A stretch of DNA of 64,000 bases from Caulobacter soli (lineage in GTDB: Bacteria; Pseudomonadota; Alphaproteobacteria; Caulobacterales; Caulobacteraceae): assembly GCF_011045195.1 (NCBI RefSeq), contig NZ_CP049199.1, positions 1,798,001 to 1,862,000 on the forward strand. The letters run 5' to 3'. Position 1 is the first letter of the stretch. Each line of letters starts with the position of its first letter. Shown here piece after piece: positions 37,312 through 45,026 of the stretch. The translations under genes and the position numbers were made by a program. The notes beneath the pieces are model-generated. The model was not told the origin of the DNA. It did no database searches and was given only the letters and a program-made list of their open reading frames with translations.

Positions 37312-37961
37312 CGTGAGCTCCGGGAGGGTGCGGGCACGGCTCGGCCGCCTCACGCGGAAAGCCGCTGAAGTTCGGGGAGGGCTGCGGAGCGCCGGGCCAG
37401 GCCCGGAAGCTGTTGAAGAAGATACCGTTTCGACCAGGACCGACGCTCCACGCGATCGTTATCCGGGAGCGTCCGGCGATCGGCCCTGTTCGGACCTCGC
37501 CGATCTCAGCCCCCGACGGGCGGGCCGGGCTCGCGTGGCCCGGTCCCGGAACGCCTGCGTCACCGCAAGCCTGTCGCCTCGCCGGCCCTCATCCAACGCC
37601 GTATCTGTGTTCCAGGCCCGGCCGGCACCAGATGGATGAGGTTGGCGGCTCCTTGCAGAACCGCCGCCGACGAGCACGCCCGCTCGACCGCACCCCAAGG
37701 CCGCGAAGGTCGCAGGCCTTAGCGCCCTCCCCATCGCCTTGTGGTGAGCTGATTATGCCGTGGGCGCGAGAGGGGGAGGATAAGCGGATGTTTTGCGTTG
37801 AATTTGTTGGTGAAACTCTTCGGTAGCGATGCGGACAAGGCTTTCGCGCCAAGGTGAAGATGCACGTCTGATTTCGAGAGCTTGACCATAAATTCTAACA
37901 AAAGTTGTGAAATGTCGATTTCTGTGTCAGTTTTCCCGCACAGCGAGAAATGGGGCATTTC
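37312..37961. other. 650-bp stretch without a recognisable gene
   Basis: Open frames on both strands here have poor composition and no family resemblance. The part around 37725-37790 contains short GC-rich inverted repeats. From about 37860 the base composition becomes AT-rich (TTGACCATAAATTCTAAC), suggesting a promoter for the small membrane protein at 37962. The rest may be decayed coding sequence, but no parent gene was identified. Confidence 0.5.
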
Positions 37962-38153
37962 ATGCGCATCGTTCTCTACGTCATCGGTTTCATCATCGCG
38001 GCCGCCGTGGCGGTCATTCCCTGGATCGTCGGCCGGCCGATCACCTACATCGTGGTCCTGGTCTCGGCGGCCGGCGTGGCCATGATCGTCCTGCTGATCA
38101 TCGGCCTGGTGAAGGGCTGGGGCATCTCCCTCGGCAACAGCAGCCAGACCTGA
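37962..38153 (+). CDS. Small two-helix membrane protein, 63 aa
   Basis: Starts at ATG 37962 (in-frame ATG 37950 also possible). Two hydrophobic segments, IVLYVIGFIIAAAVAVIPWIV and ITYIVVLVSAAGVAMIVLL, joined by GRP, then a short tail GWGISLGNSSQT. Likely an inner-membrane hairpin. AT-rich upstream DNA supports its own promoter. Function unknown. Confidence 0.65.
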   Translation: MRIVLYVIGFIIAAAVAVIPWIVGRPITYIVVLVSAAGVAMIVLLIIGLVKGWGISLGNSSQT

Positions 38154-38176
38154 CGCCAAGCCGGGGAAAAGGTCCT

Positions 38177-38195
38177 CCCCCTCTGGGGGAGGAGC
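38177..38195. repeat. Single family A hairpin
   Basis: CCTCCCCC-TCT-GGGGGAGG, one hairpin of the type found at 5607, without its partner unit. It lies 25 bp after the small membrane protein and may act as its terminator-like stem. Confidence 0.6.
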
Positions 38196-38407
38196 TTGTC
38201 GCGACCTTCGCCGCCGTTCACGGAAATGTTGTTCGCAACGCCCAAGCCAAACCATTGACGGCGGCGGGCGCGGGCTCAATGTGCTGGCAGATCAACCCCA
38301 GCCTGCGGCCACCCCACCTCCATGATTTTCCTGGCCGCCGCGACGTCGTCGCGTTGTCGAGCGACGCCGCTTGAACCGTTCGTAACGCCCCCGCGCGAGG
38401 CGGCGCG

Positions 38408-40384
38408 ATGAGCGAACCGACGATCTTCTTTTCCGAGGTCAACGAGCGGCAGGGCATGTTCCACCGCCGGGCCTTTCTGATGGGCGGCCTGGCCGGCGGC
38501 GGCCTGCTGGCCCTGGGCGGACGCCTGGCCCAGCTGCAGCTGGTCGAGGCTCAGCGCTACCAGAAGCTTTCGGCCGGCAACCAGTACAACTACCGCCTGG
38601 TCTCGCCGCCGCGCGGGGTGATCTACGACCGCAATGGCGTGTCCCTGGCCTCCAATCGCCCGAACTTCCGCCTGCTGGTCACCAAGGACACCGGCTTCGA
38701 CGCCGAGGCGACGCTGGACGAGCTGGCCTTGCTGGTGCCGATCGACGGCACACGCCGCGCCCGCCTGCTCAAGGACATCGCCCGCGCGCCCAAGAAGGCC
38801 CCGGTGGCGGTGATGGAGGACATGACCTGGGAGGAGTTCTCCCGCGTCAATATCCGCGCCCCTGAACTGCCCGGCGTGACGGCCGACATGGGCGAGGTTC
38901 GCGTCTATCCGTTCGGCGGGGCCTTCGCCCACGTGATCGGCTACGTCGCCAAGGTCTCAGACCGCGACCTGAAGACCGCCGAGGCCGATCCCACCCAGGA
39001 CCAGGCGCTGCTGCATCACCCCGGCTTCCGGATCGGCAAGCTGGGGGTCGAGAAGGCCTTCGACGTGCCCCTGCGCGGTCACGCGGGCGCCACGAAGGCC
39101 GAGGTCGACGCCCAGGGGCGCACGGTGCGCCTGGACCCCGAGGGCGACATCCCGGCCAAGGCCGGCGCCGATGTCCGCCTGACACTCGACGCGGACATCC
39201 AGAACCGCGCCCTGGAGGTGATGGGCGACGAGAGCGGCGCGATCGTGGTCATGGACTGCCGCAACGGCGACCTGCTGGCCATGGCCTCGGCCCCCAGCTT
39301 CGACGCCAACCGCTTCGTGAAGGGCCTGTCGGGTCCTGAGTACAAGGCCCTGGCCGAGTATGAGAGGAAGCCGCTGCTCGACAAGGTGATGACTGGCACC
39401 TATCCGCCCGGCTCGACCTTCAAGCCGACCGTGGCCATGGCGGCGCTGACGGCGGGGGTGGACCCGACCGAGCGGGTGGTCTGCACCGGCGGCTGGTCGT
39501 TCGGCGGCCGGGTCTGGCACTGCCACAAGAAGGGCGGCCACGGCGTGCAGGACATGCACGCGGCGATCAAGAACAGCTGCGACGTCTATTTCTACCAGAT
39601 GGCTCTGCGCATCGGGCCCGATCCGATCGCCTCGACGGCCAAGGCCTTCGGCTATGGCGGGACCTTCGACATCGGCATTCCCGGCCAGAAGAAGGGTCTG
39701 GTCGGCTCGCGCGAGTGGAAGAAGACCGCCTTCAAGCGCGATCCGGTCTGGCACCCGGGCGACAGCGTGCCGTACGGGATCGGCCAGGGCTATATCAACG
39801 TCAACGCCCTGCAGCTGGCGGTGATGTGCGCGCGGCTGGCCAACGGCCGCAAGGCGCTGAACCCGCGCTTGGTCAAGTCGGTGGGCGGGATCGAGCAGCC
39901 GCATGGTGACGCCGTGCCCGACCTGCCGTTCCCCCAGGAACACCTGGACATCGTCCGCGCCGGCATGGCGGCCGTGGCCAACGACCCGACCGGCGGGGCG
40001 TTCAAGCAGAGCCAACTGGGCCTGGGCGACGTGAAGATGGCCGGCAAGACCGGCACGGCCCAGGTGCGCCAGTACGCGGCCGGGGCCTCGCGGAGCAATC
40101 AGGGCATCGCCTGGCGGCTGAAGGACCACAACCTGTTCATCGCCTTCGCGCCCTACGACAATCCCCGCTACGCCCTGTCGGTGATCATCGAGCACGGCGG
40201 CCAGTTCGGCTCCAGCGCCGCCGCCCCCCGGGCGCGCGAAGTGATGCGCGTGGCCCTGCTGAAGGACCCGGAGATCCGCGCGCGCATCGAGCGGCCGATG
40301 CCGCTGCCCGATGCGCCGGACGAGGGGGAAGGGGATGTGGGGGCGGGCGAGGCTCCGGAGGTGGCTGTGGATCCGGAGGGGTAA
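38408..40384 (+). CDS. mrdA: Penicillin-binding protein 2 (elongasome transpeptidase)
   Basis: Inner-membrane class B PBP that cross-links peptidoglycan during cell elongation with RodA. 658 aa: short cytoplasmic N-terminus, one membrane anchor (about residues 20-42), a pedestal domain (SPPRGVIYDRNGVSLASNRPNFRLL), then the transpeptidase domain with Ser336-Thr-Phe-Lys339, SxN-type KNSCDVYFYQ, and AGKTGTAQV. The C-terminal tail is acidic. It stands alone rather than next to mreBCD or rodA, as I recall for Caulobacter. The start has no strong ribosome-binding site. Confidence 0.95.
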   Translation: MSEPTIFFSEVNERQGMFHRRAFLMGGLAGGGLLALGGRLAQLQLVEAQRYQKLSAGNQYNYRLVSPPRGVIYDRNGVSLASNRPNFRLLVTKDTGFDAEATLDELALLVPIDGTRRARLLKDIARAPKKAPVAVMEDMTWEEFSRVNIRAPELPGVTADMGEVRVYPFGGAFAHVIGYVAKVSDRDLKTAEADPTQDQALLHHPGFRIGKLGVEKAFDVPLRGHAGATKAEVDAQGRTVRLDPEGDIPAKAGADVRLTLDADIQNRALEVMGDESGAIVVMDCRNGDLLAMASAPSFDANRFVKGLSGPEYKALAEYERKPLLDKVMTGTYPPGSTFKPTVAMAALTAGVDPTERVVCTGGWSFGGRVWHCHKKGGHGVQDMHAAIKNSCDVYFYQMALRIGPDPIASTAKAFGYGGTFDIGIPGQKKGLVGSREWKKTAFKRDPVWHPGDSVPYGIGQGYINVNALQLAVMCARLANGRKALNPRLVKSVGGIEQPHGDAVPDLPFPQEHLDIVRAGMAAVANDPTGGAFKQSQLGLGDVKMAGKTGTAQVRQYAAGASRSNQGIAWRLKDHNLFIAFAPYDNPRYALSVIIEHGGQFGSSAAAPRAREVMRVALLKDPEIRARIERPMPLPDAPDEGEGDVGAGEAPEVAVDPEG

Positions 40385-40432
40385 AATCCTTTGTCCGTTC
40401 ATTCCTCTAAAGTTCAGAATGAGTGGACTAGA

Positions 40433-40627
40433 TTAGGCTAGAGCCGCCTCAAGCTCGGCGACTACCGTGTCCACGTCGGCCAATACGATGACGTGCGACC
40501 CGCCGCCAAAATGGATTTCGGTGCCAAACTGGCCTGGACTGCGTGTGTCACAGACATAGGCGATTTGCGATGGGTTCACGACGATATGCTGCTGAGTTCC
40601 GTCGGTAACGAAGCCGAGTAAAGTCAT
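40433..40627 (-). CDS. Small beta-rich protein, 64 aa
   Basis: Unrecognised, though the pattern NPSQIAYVCDT...TEIHFGGGSHVIVLADVDTVVAELEAAL resembles small FlbD-like or LytTR-like folds: a strand pair ending in a helix. No membrane segment. GAGAGAG lies upstream of the ATG. Stands alone, convergent with mrdA. Confidence 0.6.
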   Translation of the reverse strand: MTLLGFVTDGTQQHIVVNPSQIAYVCDTRSPGQFGTEIHFGGGSHVIVLADVDTVVAELEAALA

Positions 40628-40714
40628 CAGGCTCTCTCTCGATGAATCCGTCCAGATGGGCGTTTCAAGAAGCCTAAGCTTGAAATGGAACTCTGCAATG
40701 CCGCAACGACGGGC

Positions 40715-41179
40715 CTAGCCCAGCACCCGTTCCAGCACCTCGACCACCAGCCCATGATCCTCGACCTGCGGCAGGCCCGAGACGGTGATCGCGCCGATGC
40801 AGCCCAGGCCGTCCAGTTTCAGCGGAAAGCCGCCGCCGTGGGCGGCGTGGTCGCGAGGGGAGAGGCCGTAGCGCTGTTCCAGGGTCTCGCCCGACGCCTT
40901 CAGTTTCAGGCCGACGGCCAGGGTGCTGGTTCCCAAGGTGAGGACCGTGTTGCGTTTGCGGCGCACCCAGTCGGCGTTGTCCGGACCCGCGCCGGGCAGG
41001 GCGGCGTGGAACAGCGGGCGGTCTCGCAGGCTGACGTCGATGGCCACCGGCGCGTTGCGGGCCAGGGCGGCGTCGCGCAGGGCGGTCCCCAGGATCCAGG
41101 CCGTCTCCAGGGTGAAGCGCGGGAAGACCAGCGCCTTTTCCTGGGCGGCGATGGCGGCCAGCAGTTCCGCATCCGTCAC
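40715..41179 (-). CDS. UPF0303 / heme-degrading-domain family protein
   Basis: 154 aa. The sequence FPRFTLETAWILGTALRDAALARNAPVAIDVSL and HGGGFPLKLDGLGCIGAITVSGLPQVEDHGLVVEVL match the UPF0303 family related to HbpS/GlcG-like proteins. Biochemical role uncertain. Its ATG overlaps the stop of the upstream oxidoreductase by 4 nt, so the two are coupled. Confidence 0.82.
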   Translation of the reverse strand: MTDAELLAAIAAQEKALVFPRFTLETAWILGTALRDAALARNAPVAIDVSLRDRPLFHAALPGAGPDNADWVRRKRNTVLTLGTSTLAVGLKLKASGETLEQRYGLSPRDHAAHGGGFPLKLDGLGCIGAITVSGLPQVEDHGLVVEVLERVLG

Positions 41180-42213
41180 AGCGACAGCTCCCGGCCCTCG
41201 GCGGCGCTGCGCTGGGCCAGGTCGATCAGCGCCATCACCGCCAGGGCCTCGTCCGGCGAAGCCGGATTGGGGCCGTGGCCCGACAGCGCGTCGCGGATGG
41301 CGGCGTAGTAGGCCAGATAGTCGCCGGCCACGCCCTCGACCACGCGGCTGGCCGTGCCCTCGCCGTCGGGGACAGTCAGGGTCCCCGGACGCGGATCGGC
41401 GCCCCAGCCTTCCGAACCCGGGACGACGCCGGCCTTCAGGGCGTTTTCCTGCTCGTCCAGGCCCTGCTTGTGGAAACTGCCCTTGGTCCCGTGCACGGCC
41501 ATGCGCAGGCGCGAGTCGATGGTCATCTGGCTGGCGTGCAGCAGCACCCGCAGGCGCGGATAGCGCAGCACCAGGTGGAAGTAGTCGGACGCCTGGCCGC
41601 CGTCCTTCTGGATCGCGAGGTCGGCATAGACGGCTTCCGGCGGGCCGAACAGCTGCAGGGCCTGGTCGATCAGGTGCGGGCCCAGGTCCAGCAGCGCGCC
41701 GGCGCCCGGCTTCTCGCGCCAGCGGTCGCGGACCACCGGGCGGAAGCGGTCGAAATGGCTCTCGTACTGCACGATCTCGCCCAGCGAGCCGTCGGCGATC
41801 AGGGCCTTGAGCGTGAGGAAATCGCTGTCCCAGCGGCGGTTGTGGAAGATGCTCAGCAGCTTGCCGGCCCGCTGGGCGTGGTCGGCCACCGCGCGGGCCT
41901 CGTCCAGGGTGACGGCGAATGGCTTGTCGATGACCACGGCCTTGCCGGCGTCCAGGGCCGCGTGGGCCTGGGGACCGTGCAGCGGGTCGGGCGTGGCGAT
42001 GACCACCAGGTCGATCTCGGCGTCGGCCAGGGCCACGTCGAGGTCGGGCGCGACCTTCACGTCGGGATGGTCGGCCAGCACCTTGACGGGATCGCTGGAC
42101 ACCACGGTGTGCAGCAGCAGGCCGGGCGTGGCGGCGATCAGGGGGGCGTGGAAGGTCTTGCCGACGAAGCCGTAACCGACCAGGGCGACCTTGAAGGGGA
42201 GGGGGGAGGACAT
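41176..42213 (-). CDS. Gfo/Idh/MocA-family oxidoreductase
   Basis: NAD(P)-dependent sugar or polyol dehydrogenase, 345 aa from ATG 42213. Rossmann region KVALVGYGFVGKTFHAPLIAATPG, then VVIATPDPLHGPQAHAALDAGKAVVIDKPFAVT with the catalytic EKP-type Lys replaced by DKP as in YdgJ-like members, and LLDLGPHLIDQALQLFG. Substrate unknown. It lies downstream of the ExuT-type transporter on the same strand, but a terminator lies between them. Confidence 0.87.
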   Translation of the reverse strand: MSSPLPFKVALVGYGFVGKTFHAPLIAATPGLLLHTVVSSDPVKVLADHPDVKVAPDLDVALADAEIDLVVIATPDPLHGPQAHAALDAGKAVVIDKPFAVTLDEARAVADHAQRAGKLLSIFHNRRWDSDFLTLKALIADGSLGEIVQYESHFDRFRPVVRDRWREKPGAGALLDLGPHLIDQALQLFGPPEAVYADLAIQKDGGQASDYFHLVLRYPRLRVLLHASQMTIDSRLRMAVHGTKGSFHKQGLDEQENALKAGVVPGSEGWGADPRPGTLTVPDGEGTASRVVEGVAGDYLAYYAAIRDALSGHGPNPASPDEALAVMALIDLAQRSAAEGRELSL

Positions 42214-42238
42214 TCGGGTCTTATACCTTCTCTGCACG

Positions 42239-42268
42239 AAAAAGCCCCCGATCTCGCGACCGGGGGCT
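42239..42268 (-). terminator. Intrinsic terminator after the ExuT-type transporter
   Basis: On the minus strand AGCCCCCG pairs with CGGGGGCT and is followed by TTTT, 28 bp past the transporter stop. Confidence 0.85.
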
Positions 42269-42295
42269 GGTTCTTAAGGCGCTCGTGAAGGCCGA

Positions 42296-43579
42296 CTAGA
42301 CCTTCACCGGCTCCATCTTGGGCGACAGCAGGTGGATCACCAGCAGGGCGACCAGATAGACGCTGCCGGCGACGATGAAGATCGGGGTGTAGGTGCCGAT
42401 CGTCTCCAGCACCTGGCCGATATACTTGGAGAACACCATGCCTCCGACCGCGCCCAGCATGCCGCCGATGCCGACGACCGAGCCCACGGCGGCGCGCGGG
42501 AAGACGTCGGACGGCAGGGTGTAGAGGTTGGCCGAGAAGCCCTGGTGGGCGGCGGTGGCCACGCCGATGATCAGGACCGCGCTCCACAGGTTGGAGACGT
42601 TGGCCGCGAACACCACGGGCAGGGCCAGCAGGGCGCAGACCAGCAGGGTGGTCTTGCGGGCCTTGTTGATGCTCCAGCCGCGCTTCATCAGGCTGGACGA
42701 CATCCAGCCGCCGGCCACGCTGCCGACGTCGCTCATCAGATAGACGGCCACGATCGGCGGGCCGAAGGTCTTCAGGTCCAGGCCGTAGCGCTTGCCTAGG
42801 AAGTCGGGCAGCCAGAACAGGAACATCCACCAGATCGGGTCGATCAGGAACTTGCCCAGGGCGAAGGCCCAGGTTTCCTTCTTGCCCAGCAGCTTGAGCC
42901 AGCCGATCTTCTCGACGGGGTCGGCCGGGTCCTGCTCGATGTGGGCCAGTTCGGCGGCCGACAGGCGCTTCTGCTCGCGCGGGCGGCGATAGACGATCAG
43001 CCACAGCGGCAGCCACAGCAGGCCGGCGACGCCGGTGACGATGAAGGCCATCTGCCAGCCGAAGGTCAGCGCGATGAACGGCACCACCAGCGGGGTGACG
43101 ATGGCGCCGATGTTGGTGCCGGCGTTGAAGATGCCGGTGGCCAGGGCGCGCTCGTTCTTGGGGAACCACTCGGCCACGGCCTTGATGCCGCCGGGGAAGC
43201 CGCCGGCTTCGCCGACGCCCAGGCCCATGCGGGCGAACATGAAGCCGCGCAGGTGGCTGGCGGCGGCGGTGGAGATGTGCGCGATCTGCCAGATCAGGAA
43301 CGCGATGCCGAAGCCCCAGCGGGCTCCGATCTTGTCCATGATCTTGCCCCACGCCAGATAGGCGATGGCGTAGGTCATCTGGAAATAGAAGACCAGGTCG
43401 GCATAGTCGGTTTCGGACCAGCCGAACTGCTTGCTCAAGTCGGGCTTGAGCAGGCTGATGGTCTGGCGATCGACGTAGTTGATCACCATCGCCAGGAACA
43501 GGAGGCCGACAATAACCCACCTGTACCGCCCGATCTTCTCAGATGGAGCCGGCATCGTTGGAGCGTCCATGGACGTCAC
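42296..43579 (-). CDS. exuT: MFS hexuronate transporter (ExuT-like)
   Basis: Proton-coupled uptake of glucuronate/galacturonate across the inner membrane. 427 aa from GTG 43579 (ATG 43570 also possible). Twelve transmembrane segments. The ACS-family signature is clear: NYVDRQTISLLKPDL, LAWGKIMDKIGARWGF, RMGLGVGEAGGFPGGIKAVAEWFP, FNAGTNIGAIVTPL. It follows the hydratase gene after 57 nt, and tandem uronate operators lie upstream of that gene, which supports the substrate. Confidence 0.88.
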   Translation of the reverse strand: MTSMDAPTMPAPSEKIGRYRWVIVGLLFLAMVINYVDRQTISLLKPDLSKQFGWSETDYADLVFYFQMTYAIAYLAWGKIMDKIGARWGFGIAFLIWQIAHISTAAASHLRGFMFARMGLGVGEAGGFPGGIKAVAEWFPKNERALATGIFNAGTNIGAIVTPLVVPFIALTFGWQMAFIVTGVAGLLWLPLWLIVYRRPREQKRLSAAELAHIEQDPADPVEKIGWLKLLGKKETWAFALGKFLIDPIWWMFLFWLPDFLGKRYGLDLKTFGPPIVAVYLMSDVGSVAGGWMSSSLMKRGWSINKARKTTLLVCALLALPVVFAANVSNLWSAVLIIGVATAAHQGFSANLYTLPSDVFPRAAVGSVVGIGGMLGAVGGMVFSKYIGQVLETIGTYTPIFIVAGSVYLVALLVIHLLSPKMEPVKV

Positions 43580-43636
43580 ATCCTCACCCTTCGGGTTGTA
43601 GTTATTCCGACGCCCCCGCCGGTTTGCAGAATTCTT

Positions 43637-44452
43637 TTAGGCCGGAACGGCGACGCAAGCCACGCTTCCGAACCGACCGAAGTCTACGCGGGAGCTTTGG
43701 CCGGCGGCAATGTCGTGAATTCCGGTGCTGGCGCCGGTCGTGACCAGCATGCCCTTCTTCAGCGGACGCCCGCGCGCGGCGACGGCGCCCAGCAGGAAGG
43801 CCAGGGCCGCCAGGGGCGAGCCGGGGATCGAGGCCGCGCCGCCCTTGCCGACGGACACGCCGTCGATGAAGGTCTCGGCGGGCATGTCTTCCCAGGCGAT
43901 GTCGCGCCAGTTCTCGATGACCGTCCCCAGAATCTGGCCGTCGTTGTTGCCGAAGTCGGAGACGACGATGGGCGGGCCAAGCTGGTTGATGGTGGCCAGC
44001 GGGCTGCCGGCGATCTCGACGCCGACGATCAGCTCGCCCACGTATTCGGCGGCTTCCTCGACGGTCCATTCGGTCTTGTCGGCCGGGGCGTCCTTGCCCA
44101 GGCGGACGATGAATTCGGCCTCGACGGCGGTGAAGCCGCCGGCGATGGCGCGGAACGGGGTCGGCTCGGCGCCGGCCGCCCAGACGTTCTTCTTGAAGAT
44201 GCAGCCGGCCAGGCGTTCGACGCCCAGGCGCTCGCGGTGCTGCGGCGGCACCAGGCCCACCTTCCAACCCACCAGTTCGTCAGGCCACATGTCGATGGCC
44301 AGGTCCTGAACCGCATAGCCCTCGGCCATGGATTGCGGCAGCACGCCGCCCGGATAACCGGGGACCGAGACGCCCTTCAGGCGCGCTTCGACGAATTGTG
44401 GGGCGATGGACGCCGGTGCGAACACCTCGCTCTCGGCCTCGGAAACGGTCAC
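43637..44452 (-). CDS. 2-keto-4-pentenoate hydratase-like protein (FAH superfamily)
   Basis: 271 aa from GTG 44452, chosen because GGGAGGA lies 9 nt upstream. Family phrases: YAVQDLAIDMWPDELVGWKVGL, AVEAEFIVRLGKDAP, ELIVGVEIAGSPLATI and PLAALAFLLGAVAARGRPLKKGMLVTTGASTG. Members hydrate or dehydrate short 2-keto acids; no standard uronate step needs one. First gene of the operon with exuT, downstream of two uronate operators, so the substrate is probably a 2-keto-3-deoxy sugar acid or an aldaric-acid intermediate. Confidence 0.82.
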   Translation of the reverse strand: MTVSEAESEVFAPASIAPQFVEARLKGVSVPGYPGGVLPQSMAEGYAVQDLAIDMWPDELVGWKVGLVPPQHRERLGVERLAGCIFKKNVWAAGAEPTPFRAIAGGFTAVEAEFIVRLGKDAPADKTEWTVEEAAEYVGELIVGVEIAGSPLATINQLGPPIVVSDFGNNDGQILGTVIENWRDIAWEDMPAETFIDGVSVGKGGAASIPGSPLAALAFLLGAVAARGRPLKKGMLVTTGASTGIHDIAAGQSSRVDFGRFGSVACVAVPA

Positions 44453-44513
44453 GCCGCGAATCCTCCCTCGCACTCTCTACAGTCCCGTTCGACGGGCTTT
44501 GTTCGTCCATAAT

Positions 44514-44557
44514 GGAAACCGGTGTCATTGACAATCGGCCACGAGACACCGGTGGCA
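44514..44557. promoter_or_regulatory. Tandem uronate operators upstream of the hydratase-exuT operon
   Basis: GGAA-ACCGGT-GTCA (44514-44527) and AGAC-ACCGGT-GGCA (44544-44557), centres 30 bp apart. On the minus strand a promoter match TTGTCA-N16-TTATGG brackets the first operator, placing it between -35 and -10. Confidence 0.7.
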
Positions 44558-44599
44558 ATGGATTGTCATGCCCGTGTCATCGGGCTTTCATGCTCGGCG

Positions 44600-44974
44600 A
44601 TGGTCGATCCTGCCCAAATCCGCCGCGCGATCCTGGCCTTGCCCGAGGTCGAGGCGGGCGACTCCGAAGAGTCGCTGGCGTTTTCAGTGGGCGCCAAGGG
44701 TCTGTCCTGGCCCTATCTGGCCCGCGCCGCGCCTAAGGCCCGGCGCGAGGTCGTGCCCGGTGTTCTGGCCGTGCGTTGCCGGCTGGAGAGGAAGGAGCTG
44801 CTGATCGAGGCGGCGCCGGAGATCTTCTTCGAGGACGACCATTATCGCGGCTATCCGGCGGTGCTGGTGCGGCTGGACGCGGTCGAGACGGCGGAATTGA
44901 GCACGCTGCTTCAAGACGCCTGGCGTCTGGTCGCGCCTAAAAGTCTGGTCAAGCGTTTCGACGCGGCGAGCTAG
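44600..44974 (+). CDS. MmcQ/YjbR-family protein
   Basis: 124 aa from ATG 44600 (no good ribosome-binding site; earlier in-frame ATGs overlap the operators). The pattern [34 protein letters not shown] and [28 protein letters not shown] matches the YjbR fold, a double-wing DNA-binding-like domain of unknown role. Divergent from the hydratase operon. Confidence 0.75.
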   Translation: MVDPAQIRRAILALPEVEAGDSEESLAFSVGAKGLSWPYLARAAPKARREVVPGVLAVRCRLERKELLIEAAPEIFFEDDHYRGYPAVLVRLDAVETAELSTLLQDAWRLVAPKSLVKRFDAAS

Positions 44975-45026
44975 GGAACCGCTGGCCCGCCGCGCGCCTT
45001 CATCCAGGCACGATACGGAGCCCGCC

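Noticed and set aside
37413..37826. Plus-strand open frame before pbp2
   Set aside because: Composition typical of non-coding high-GC DNA; it contains repeat-derived sequence near its end.
44976..45026. GGAAC upstream of ligD as an EcfG promoter
   Set aside because: No CGTT at 16-17 nt spacing.
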